NCBI GenBank assembly: GCA_021161085.1
Contig: JAGHBH010000158.1
Coordinates: 1-6,378, forward strand
Direction of reading: 5' to 3'
Length of the DNA: 6,378 nucleotides
Source of the DNA: Thermoplasmata archaeon
Lineage (GTDB): Archaea; Thermoplasmatota; Thermoplasmata; JAGHBH01
Position numbers and translations under genes: made by a program. Position 1 is the first letter of the stretch. Every line of letters starts with the position of its first letter. This document shows, piece after piece, positions 1-4,289 of this stretch. The notes under the pieces were generated by a model. It was not told the DNA's origin. It saw only the letters and a list, made by a program, of their open reading frames with translations, and searched no databases.

Positions 1-1
1 G

Positions 2-448
2 GACAAGGGGTTCGTGCTGGTGGACCTCGACAGGGGGCGGTGGGAGTTCAGAACCATAGAGACCAGGCCGATGTACGACCTCGGCCCGGTGGTGTTCCAG
101 GGGGGAACGCCGGATGAGGTGGAGAGGGAGATAATGGGCCTCCTGGAGTCCGTGGACCTGGAGGGCGCCCTGGTCCGAGTGGTGGTGAAGGACATACCCA
201 GATCCGTCTACCGGGCTCTGGACCACCGGAGGTTGAAGGCGGCCGGGGCCGACGCCCTGCACTTCCAGATGGGCTTCACCTTTTCCGGGGATGACGTCTC
301 CCTCGGCGGCGAAGGGGGGACCATAGGGACCGTAGACCTGGAGTTCGAGGAGTTCATGAAGGAATATCCGGTGGAACATCTGGACAGGAAAAGGCTGGCC
401 GAGATGGGCAGGAGCTATCTCCACTCCCCAGGGGGTGACGGGGAATGA
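2..448 (+). CDS. mre11: DNA double-strand break repair protein Mre11, C-terminal part (5' truncated)
   Basis: The 148 visible residues are the C-terminal end of an archaeal Mre11-type nuclease, which trims DNA ends at double-strand breaks together with Rad50. The frame is open from base 2 (DKGFVLVDL...), so the gene begins upstream of the window and the in-frame GTG at 14 is internal. The phosphoesterase domain with its metal-binding motifs is not present here. What is visible fits the capping domain (the stretch with FRTIETRPMYDLGPVVFQGG) followed by an acidic, helical tail (FEEFMKEYPVEHLDRKRLAEMG), which in the family binds the base of the Rad50 coiled coil. Sequence similarity alone would be weak for this part; the four-base ATGA overlap with a clear rad50 makes the call fairly safe. 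The stop is TGA at 446-448. Translation of the two genes is probably coupled. Confidence 0.85.
   Translation, partial: DKGFVLVDLDRGRWEFRTIETRPMYDLGPVVFQGGTPDEVEREIMGLLESVDLEGALVRVVVKDIPRSVYRALDHRRLKAAGADALHFQMGFTFSGDDVSLGGEGGTIGTVDLEFEEFMKEYPVEHLDRKRLAEMGRSYLHSPGGDGE
432..438 (+). promoter_or_regulatory. Shine-Dalgarno site for rad50 inside mre11
   Basis: GGGGTGA lies six bases before the rad50 ATG at 445 and closely matches the archaeal SD consensus GGAGGTGA. It lies within the last codons of mre11 and supports the ATG at 445, and thus the ATGA overlap, as the true start. Confidence 0.6.
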
Positions 449-2865
449 GGCTGGTCTCCCTCCACCTGGAGAACTACCGCCAGTTCAGGACCCTGGACCT
501 GGAGTTCCCCGAGGGGCTGATCGGCATCGTGGGCCCGAACGGCAGCGGAAAGACCACCCTGGTGGAGGCTGTGGCCTGGACGCTCTACGGGAACAAGAGG
601 GAGATAGTGCGGGCCGGGAAGGACAGCATAAAATGGGCCGGGGCGGGCAGGGGGGACAGGGTGCTCTCCAGCCTGGTGTTCGTCCTGGAGGGGGAGGAAT
701 ACACCCTGGAGAGGACGATGAAGGACGCCTCCCTGTGGTCCGGAAAGAACCTGCTGGCCAAGGGCACGAGGGCCGTGGAGGACAAGATCGTCGAACTGCT
801 GGGCATGGAATATCCGGAATTTTCGGCGTCCGTCTATGCCAGGCAGAAGGAGCTCAGCATGCTCTCCCGCAAGACGCCGGAGGAGAGGAGGAGACTGGTC
901 CACAGGCTGATGGGCATAACCGCCGTGGAGGAGGCCAGGGACCGTGCGAGAAGGAAAAGGAGGGAGCTGGAGAGCCGTCTGGAGGGAGCGATGGATGTGA
1001 TATACAGGGACGGCGTGGACCAGAGGGATACGATAAGGAAGGAGATGGAGGAGGCGAAGGGGAGAATGGATGGGGTTGTTGAGGCCATGGAAACGGAGGA
1101 AAGGAGGCTGGAGGAGATAAGGAAAAGGCTGGAGAATGCGGAAGGCGTCCTGGCCGAACTGGAGGGGCGGCGGAAGGAGTACAACAGGCTGCTCCGTGAG
1201 ATGGAGGGCGTGAAGGGCCGCCTGGAGGCCACCCGGAGGGAGGCAAAGGCTCTGGCCGTCCAGATAGGGGAACTGAGGGAGAGGGGGAAAGAGATGCCCA
1301 GGCTGGAAAAACTGGAGGAGGAGTACGTAAGGGCGAGGGAGAGGAACGAACGGCTTGAGAGCGAGAAGGAAAAGTGGCAGAAGGCTGAGGCCCTCGGAAA
1401 GGAGATGGACCGGCTCAGGGCCGAGCTGGACGGGATGGAGGGGAGAATGGAGGGGTTGAAGGCCGAGGCGGCCAGGAGAGAGGAAGTGGAGGGACAGCTT
1501 GCCGATGTCGAGGAGAAGAAAAAAGCGGTGGAGGGGGAGATAGAGAGGCTGTCCGTCTTGAAGGGGGAGATAGAGGGGAGGATATCCGGTCTGAGGAACA
1601 CCCTGGGGGAAAAGGAGGAGCATCTCAACCAGATCGCCGGCCTTGGGGAGGAGGGGGTCTGTCCCACGTGCGAGCGTCCCCTGGGCGGCCATTACAGGGA
1701 ACTGCTGGCCAAATACGGGAGGGAGATGGAGGACATCCGGAGCCGTATGGAAGAGGCGGAGGAAGAGAGGCGGGATGTGGAGGAGAGGATGGAGGGTGAG
1801 AAGAGGCATCTGGCCGCACTGGACAAAAAACGCAGGAAGCTGGAGGGGGAGTTGAAGAGGCTGGAGGGGGCTGCGGCCGAGCTCAGAGAGCTGGAGAGGA
1901 GAAGGAAGGAGATAAAGGAGAGGCTGGAGACCCTGGCCTCCGAAAGGGATGGGTTGGGTGAGGTCGCCCATGATCCGGAAGAGCACGGGAGGGTGAAGGC
2001 GCTCCTGGCGGAGCTGGAGGAGAGCCATCGCTCCTATATCATGCTGTCAGAATCGCTGTCCCGTCTCCCTGAGCTGGAGAGGAGAGAGGGGACCCTGGGG
2101 GAGGAGATAGGGAGGCTGAGCGGCAGGCTGGAGGCCTTGGAGGAGAAGATGTCCGCCCTGGCTTTCTCGGAGGAGGAGTACGAGGAGGCGAGGAGGGATG
2201 TGGAGGCTTTGAGAAGGGAGGAGAGGGGGGTGATGGAGAGGCTCTCGGCCCTCCGGGAGGATAGGGCATCGCTTTCCGCCAGCCTCCGGTCTTTGGAGAG
2301 CCGCCTGGAGGAGCTGGGAGAGGCGGAGAGGAAGATCCGCGGTTTCCGGGAGGAGATCAGGTATCTGGAGGCCCTGGCAGGCTCTAGGTCCTCGGACCGG
2401 GCGGTGTTCAACGATTTTCTGAGGTTCCTCACTGACAGGATGCGGCCCCTCCTGAGAGAGCATGCCTCGGCGTTCTTCAACGTCATAACCGACGACCGCT
2501 ATGGCGGGCTGGAGCTGGACGAGGATTATTCGGTCAGGATATACGATGCCGGCCCGGAGCCCCTGCCGGTTTCCCGGTTTTCCGGGGGTGAGGAGGATGT
2601 GGCCAATCTGTCCCTCCGTCTGGCAATATCCAGGGTTCTGTGGGAGCGTTCCGGCGAGAGGATACAGTTCGTCATCTTGGACGAGATTTTCGGTTCTCAG
2701 GACGAGCGGAGACGGGAGAACATAATACGGGTTCTGGATTCGCTGTCCAACACCTTCCGTCAGGTGTTCATCATCACCCATATAGAAGGGATAAAGGAGA
2801 GGGTGGAGCACATCATCCGGGTGGAGGAGATGGAGGACGGCTCCAGCAGGGCTTTTCTGGAGTGA
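445..2865 (+). CDS. rad50: DNA double-strand break repair ATPase Rad50
   Basis: Complete 806-residue SMC-like ATPase that tethers DNA ends and controls Mre11 nuclease access by ATP binding and hydrolysis. Visible parts in order: N-terminal ATPase lobe with Walker A GPNGSGKTT (residues 30-38); first coiled-coil arm (about 170-400) rich in Glu, Arg, Lys and Leu; zinc hook CPTCERPL with Cys406 and Cys409, which dimerises two Rad50 molecules through one zinc ion; second arm (about 415-640); C-terminal lobe with ABC signature FSGGE (712-716), Walker B FVILDE (Asp746, Glu747) and the switch histidine His779 (IITH). No key residue is missing. The hook sits almost exactly at the midpoint, so both arms are of equal length. 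At 806 residues it is somewhat shorter than the roughly 880 of well-studied archaeal homologues, implying slightly shorter arms. The start ATG overlaps the mre11 stop. The coil-coding region is extremely purine-rich, which creates long spurious antisense frames. Confidence 0.97.
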   Translation: MRLVSLHLENYRQFRTLDLEFPEGLIGIVGPNGSGKTTLVEAVAWTLYGNKREIVRAGKDSIKWAGAGRGDRVLSSLVFVLEGEEYTLERTMKDASLWSGKNLLAKGTRAVEDKIVELLGMEYPEFSASVYARQKELSMLSRKTPEERRRLVHRLMGITAVEEARDRARRKRRELESRLEGAMDVIYRDGVDQRDTIRKEMEEAKGRMDGVVEAMETEERRLEEIRKRLENAEGVLAELEGRRKEYNRLLREMEGVKGRLEATRREAKALAVQIGELRERGKEMPRLEKLEEEYVRARERNERLESEKEKWQKAEALGKEMDRLRAELDGMEGRMEGLKAEAARREEVEGQLADVEEKKKAVEGEIERLSVLKGEIEGRISGLRNTLGEKEEHLNQIAGLGEEGVCPTCERPLGGHYRELLAKYGREMEDIRSRMEEAEEERRDVEERMEGEKRHLAALDKKRRKLEGELKRLEGAAAELRELERRRKEIKERLETLASERDGLGEVAHDPEEHGRVKALLAELEESHRSYIMLSESLSRLPELERREGTLGEEIGRLSGRLEALEEKMSALAFSEEEYEEARRDVEALRREERGVMERLSALREDRASLSASLRSLESRLEELGEAERKIRGFREEIRYLEALAGSRSSDRAVFNDFLRFLTDRMRPLLREHASAFFNVITDDRYGGLELDEDYSVRIYDAGPEPLPVSRFSGGEEDVANLSLRLAISRVLWERSGERIQFVILDEIFGSQDERRRENIIRVLDSLSNTFRQVFIITHIEGIKERVEHIIRVEEMEDGSSRAFLE

Positions 2866-2876
2866 ATACAGAGGGA

Positions 2877-2900
2877 CAAAAACAAAGGAAATAAAGGAAA
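2877..2900 (-). terminator. T-rich tract, likely terminator of the 73-residue protein gene
   Basis: Read on the minus strand, the 30-50 bases after the small gene's TAA stop contain runs of T broken by CC (TTTCC, TTTATTTCC) and ending in GTTTTTG. Archaeal RNA polymerase terminates at such oligo-T stretches without needing a hairpin. The tract lies in the 63-base gap between two convergent genes. No matching tract is evident on the plus strand for rad50 within this gap. Confidence 0.5.
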
Positions 2901-2928
2901 GGGGTTGGGGGCGGGGTTGATGGCCGGG

Positions 2929-3150
2929 TTACTTCCTGGCCATTATCTTCATCCAGCCGCCGCTCTCGTAGATGGCGAGCTTCTTGTCCTTGAGCAGCTT
3001 GCCGAACTCGTCCCAGGATATCTCCTGGATTCTCTCGTTGTTTCCCTTGGTGAACTGGATACCGTTCGTACCCTTCACCTTGCCCGGCTTGAGTTTCTTG
3101 CTCGTGGCTATCTTCTTCGCCTCGTCCAGGGAGATTTCTCTCATTGCCAT
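2929..3150 (-). CDS. Small basic conserved-looking protein of unknown function, 73 residues
   Basis: I do not recognise a named family. The protein is lysine-rich and basic, with no signal peptide, membrane segment or cysteine, so it is probably cytosolic. It contains an internal repeat: EISLDEAKKIATSKKLK (residues 5-21) and EISWDEFGKLLKDKKLA (43-59) align without gaps as EIS.DE..K...(x)KKL, each followed by a glycine-containing segment (PGKVKGTNGIQFTKG and IYESGGWMKIMARK) that could form beta strands. This suggests two similar helix-plus-strand units. It is very likely a real gene: ideal SD AAAGGAGG eight bases before the ATG at 3150, TATA/BRE promoter upstream, T-rich tract downstream. A second ATG two codons in is less well spaced from the SD. 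It is convergent with rad50 and monocistronic. A nucleic-acid-binding role would fit the charge but is only a guess. Confidence 0.85.
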   Translation of the reverse strand: MAMREISLDEAKKIATSKKLKPGKVKGTNGIQFTKGNNERIQEISWDEFGKLLKDKKLAIYESGGWMKIMARK

Positions 3151-3158
3151 GCTTTTTT

Positions 3159-3166
3159 CCTCCTTT
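3159..3166 (-). promoter_or_regulatory. Strong Shine-Dalgarno site of the 73-residue protein gene
   Basis: AAAGGAGG on the minus strand is separated by eight bases (AAAAAAGC) from the ATG at 3150. It is among the strongest SD sequences in the window and fixes the start at the first of two nearby Met codons. Confidence 0.8.
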
Positions 3167-3171
3167 CTACC

Positions 3172-3215
3172 CTGGATGCCTATCCAGACATCCAGAACCC
3201 TTATCCCCTATCCAG
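3172..3215 (-). repeat. CTGGAT(A) repeat cluster in the leader/initiation region of the small gene
   Basis: The minus strand carries CTGGATA at 3215-3209, CTGGAT at 3195-3190 and CTGGATA at 3187-3181; the same element in inverted orientation occurs at 3172-3177. The last two form an inverted repeat with 6-base arms and a 4-base spacer (CTGGAT gcct ATCCAG, 3172-3187). The first copy abuts the TATA box, the second falls where transcription should start, and the palindrome lies in the leader. This placement is typical of archaeal repressor operators; an RNA hairpin in the leader is the alternative. Confidence 0.45.
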
Positions 3216-3230
3216 TATATATAACTTTCG
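3216..3230 (-). promoter_or_regulatory. TATA box with BRE for the 73-residue protein gene
   Basis: On the minus strand CGAAAG (BRE-like, 3230-3225) directly precedes TTATATATA (3224-3216). With the usual spacing of about 25 bases, transcription would start near 3195, leaving a leader of about 45 bases that contains the palindrome and the SD. This is one of the cleanest archaeal promoter matches in the window. Confidence 0.75.
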
Positions 3231-3294
3231 CATTCTGGCCGGGGTCTGGGGCCGGCGGCCGTGTCTCCGGGTGGTATTTTTTCCCGACCGTTAA

Positions 3295-3303
3295 TTTTAT
3301 AAA
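3295..3303 (+). promoter_or_regulatory. TATA-like element TTTTATAAA, candidate promoter
   Basis: TTTTATAAA sits in an AT-rich island inside GC-rich DNA, preceded by GTTAA. If read forward, transcription would start near 3327 and enter the region leading to the RNA candidate and tRNA-Lys. The element is nearly symmetrical, so direction is uncertain. Between it and the minus-strand promoter (3231-3294) I see nothing beyond a T6 tract at 3277-3282, and between it and the next TATA-like element (3304-3383) no convincing gene; a 15-codon frame at 3347-3394 has no SD. Confidence 0.45.
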
Positions 3304-3383
3304 CCCCGCCGCACATACTTTATCCGCTCGCCTGTATTCCTCCGGGATGGGAAATGGTAGCATGGGGTATCTGTGGTTAGCAA

Positions 3384-3394
3384 GGTTTTTATAG
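3384..3394 (+). promoter_or_regulatory. TATA-like element upstream of the structured RNA candidate
   Basis: GGTTTTTATAG preceded by purines (AGCAAGG) fits a weak BRE plus TATA. The predicted start, about 25 bases downstream (near 3412-3416), coincides with the first stem of the putative RNA. It is the TATA-like element nearest upstream of tRNA-Lys at a workable distance from any transcript start; GTATAC at 3668-3673 is only about 10 bases from the tRNA 5' end and too close to serve. Confidence 0.4.
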
Positions 3395-3402
3395 GAGAAG
3401 GA

Positions 3403-3607
3403 GATAGGGGGTGGAAGCCTTCCCCCTGCGGAGGGCATCCTATCACCCTGTGGAGACCTCTGGCATGCACGGAGCACCCGGCCCCTGAGATGTGTTTGGT
3501 CTGTCCTGCAATGTGAAACAGCGGATGCTTTGTATCCATCTCCGGCCGTCGGTGCGGGGGTTGCCCACGGGGTTCAGCCGCAGAAACCCACGGCGCTGGA
3601 CACAGCA
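3403..3607 (+). ncRNA. Candidate structured RNA of unknown family
   Basis: No ORF with an SD covers this GC-rich stretch, yet it folds well by hand. Helices seen: GATAGG 3403-3408 with CCTATC 3439-3444, enclosing a 7-bp hairpin 3417-3423/3430-3436 (loop CCCTGC); a 10-bp long-range helix 3474-3483 with 3544-3555 (two-base bulge 3549-3550); stacked inside it a 6-bp helix 3487-3492/3537-3542; within that two small hairpins, 3501-3504/3518-3521 and 3524-3528/3532-3536; and GCTG/CAGC at 3595-3598/3603-3606. A TATA-like element lies at the right distance upstream and tRNA-Lys follows. I looked for RNase P RNA: GCAATGTGAAACAGCGG loosely recalls one conserved block, but the universal GAGGAAAGUC and ACAGAA elements are absent. 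The SRP RNA helix 8 motif is also absent. Ends are estimates. GC-rich DNA can fold by chance, so the call stays tentative. Confidence 0.35.
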
Positions 3608-3608
3608 C

Positions 3609-3626
3609 GGGTCCGTAGCTCAGCTA
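3609..3626 (+). pseudogene. 5' fragment of tRNA-Lys (18-nt exact duplicate)
   Basis: GGGTCCGTAGCTCAGCTA is identical to the first 18 bases of the intact tRNA-Lys at 3682-3699 (acceptor 5' strand, D-stem 5' strand and part of the D-loop). The following bases (CTTAACGGAACCC...) do not continue the tRNA; they only faintly recall its anticodon loop and 3' anticodon stem. No complementary 3' acceptor strand follows, so no functional tRNA can form. It is best read as a remnant of a tandem tRNA duplication, 73 bases upstream of the intact gene. Alternatively it is part of the upstream RNA, since GGGT and CCGT can pair with the downstream ACGG-A-ACCC. Confidence 0.6.
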
Positions 3627-3681
3627 CTTAACGGAACCCTTGGGCTCCGCTTGTAGCCGACCTACGGTATACGCAATAGAT

Positions 3682-3780
3682 GGGTCCGTAGCTCAGCTAG
3701 GTAGAGCGTCCGGCTTTTAACCGGACGGCCAGGGGTTCGAATGAGGCCGTGTGCCTCCGGAAGTCCCCTCGGACCCGCCA
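3682..3780 (+). tRNA. tRNA-Lys (anticodon UUU) with a T-loop intron
   Basis: Full cloverleaf, read by hand: acceptor stem GGGTCCG (3682-3688) with CGGACCC (3770-3776), discriminator G3777 and encoded CCA (3778-3780); D-stem GCTC/GAGC (3691-3694/3704-3707); anticodon stem TCCGG/CCGGA (3709-3713/3721-3725) with loop CTTTTAA and anticodon TTT at 3716-3718; variable loop CGGCC; T-stem AGGGG/CCCCT (3731-3735/3765-3769). The T-loop TTCGAA|T is interrupted by 22 extra bases (3742-3763), described separately. Without them every stem is fully paired and the T-loop is canonical, so this is a working lysine tRNA that must be spliced. No own TATA box lies at the proper distance, so it is probably processed from a longer transcript. 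Confidence 0.95.
3742..3763 (+). other. 22-nt BHB intron at tRNA position 59/60
   Basis: The intron splits the T-loop between A59 (3741) and T60 (3764). It forms a strict hBHBh motif: outer helix is the T-stem AGGGG/CCCCT; central 4-bp helix TTCG (3736-3739) with CGGA (3758-3761, one G-T pair); 3-nt bulges AA|T (3740-3742) and AG|T (3762-3764), each cut after the second base; inner helix GAGGC/GCCTC (3743-3747/3753-3757) with loop CGTGT. The geometry fits the archaeal tRNA splicing endonuclease rule exactly. Most archaeal tRNA introns sit at 37/38; T-loop sites are noncanonical and, as I recall, best known from Thermoproteales. Confidence 0.92.
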
Positions 3781-3817
3781 TCCCGCTCAACACCCCCGGA
3801 TAGAGGAGTGCTGGAAG

Positions 3818-3883
3818 ATGAGAGAAAAGGAAAGGCCCGGTAGAAATCCGTCCTTCAAGGGCGTGCGATACGAGAGGTGGTAG
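3818..3883 (+). CDS. Short ORF (21 codons) directly upstream of rpoH
   Basis: ATG at 3818 opens a 21-codon frame (MREKERPGRNPSFKG... ending YERW) that stops at TAG 3881-3883, one base before the proposed GTG start of rpoH. AGGAG at 3804-3808 provides an SD with nine-base spacing. The peptide is short and highly basic and matches nothing I know. It may be a leader peptide that feeds ribosomes to rpoH by termination-reinitiation, or merely a chance frame in the leader. Confidence 0.25.
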   Translation: MREKERPGRNPSFKGVRYERW

Positions 3884-3884
3884 A

Positions 3885-4187
3885 GTGAAGGAGTTTACCG
3901 TCATGGACCATGATATGGTGCCGGAGCATCAGCTTCTCTCGGAGGAGGAGGCCGAGAAGGTGTTGGAGGAGCTCGGTATGAGCCGCGAGCAACTTCCCAA
4001 GATAAAGAAGAAGGACCCCTGCGTTCTTCTCCTGGAGAGGGTGCACGGGGAGATCCCGGTGGGGTCGGTGATAAGGATAATAAGGAAGAGCCTTACGGCG
4101 GGGGAGACCGTGGCGTATCGGACCGTGGTGGCGGAGACCCTGAAGGAGGCCAGGGATTCCCAGTATATCCTTTCCATCGAGCGGTAG
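3885..4187 (+). CDS. rpoH: DNA-directed RNA polymerase subunit H (Rpb5 C-terminal homologue)
   Basis: Subunit H is the archaeal counterpart of the C-terminal domain of eukaryotic Rpb5 and sits in the lower jaw of RNA polymerase near downstream DNA. Family hallmarks: FTVMDHDMVPEH (residues 4-15), LSEEEAEKVLEELGMSREQLPKI (18-40), DP (44-45), and VIRIIRKSLTAGETVAYRTVV (62-82), where SLTAGE replaces the usual SPTAGE. Most homologues end near residue 80; about 18 extra residues follow here. The GTG start at 3885 has AGGTGG four bases upstream and retains the hydrophobic strand before DH. An alternative ATG at 3903, with AAGGAG nine bases before it, would give MDHDMVPEH and remove six residues. The stop is TAG. 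It is followed by rpoB after 98 bases, the usual order of the archaeal RNA polymerase operon. No TATA box is evident between the tRNA and this gene. Confidence 0.93.
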   Translation: MKEFTVMDHDMVPEHQLLSEEEAEKVLEELGMSREQLPKIKKKDPCVLLLERVHGEIPVGSVIRIIRKSLTAGETVAYRTVVAETLKEARDSQYILSIER

Positions 4188-4226
4188 AGGAGGACGCCGG
4201 GCTTAGACGCAGAAGGATGACGGATA

Positions 4227-4289
4227 ATGAGCGTGATGGATGTCGGAATGATGATAGAGAAGGAGATGTATGGGAGTGAGGAATCATGA
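4227..4289 (+). CDS. Short ORF (20 codons) overlapping the rpoB start
   Basis: ATG at 4227 opens a 20-codon frame (MSVMDVGMMIEKEMYG...) whose TGA stop overlaps the rpoB ATG as ATGA (4286-4289). AAGGA at 4213-4217 lies nine bases upstream. Met- and Glu-rich, no known family. The ATGA overlap resembles coupled genes such as mre11-rad50, but rpoB also has its own SD, and a second 20-codon frame (4217-4279) occupies the same leader, so chance is a real possibility. Confidence 0.2.
   Translation: MSVMDVGMMIEKEMYGSEES

Noticed and set aside
415..2028. 537-codon minus-strand open frame opposite rad50, and another of 277 codons at 834-1667
   Set aside because: Both lie antisense to the coil-coding part of rad50. 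Purine-rich codons (GAG, AGG, CTG) on the plus strand rarely give stops on the other strand, and the proteins are low-complexity Leu/Pro/Gln- or Ser-rich with no domains.
3152..3168. T-rich run on the plus strand as a terminator for rad50
   Set aside because: It is simply the complement of the purine-rich SD and spacer of the minus-strand gene, and lies nearly 300 bases beyond the rad50 stop; the overlap makes a dedicated role doubtful.
2905..3294. 129- and 140-codon plus-strand frames across 2905-3394
   Set aside because: They are antisense to the 73-residue gene, which has clear promoter, SD and repeat evidence; the plus frames have none.
3208..3608. Minus-strand frames of 89 and 103 codons in the intergenic region
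   Set aside because: They run through the promoter-like elements and the structured stretch, have no SD, and the predicted proteins are Pro/Arg-rich without motifs.
3409..3640. RNase P RNA
   Set aside because: TGCAATGTGAAACAGCGG and ACGGAACCC resemble conserved blocks, but the universal GAGGAAAGUC and ACAGAA elements and the P4 pairing between them cannot be found.
3609..3780. Split or trans-spliced tRNA using the upstream 5' copy
   Set aside because: The intact tRNA at 3682 has its own complete 5' half, and the upstream copy ends in the D-loop without a BHB-forming flank.
4185..4220. Readthrough of the rpoH TAG stop as pyrrolysine
   Set aside because: Only ten further codons follow before a TGA, the protein is already longer than its family, and nothing in the window shows a pyrrolysine system.
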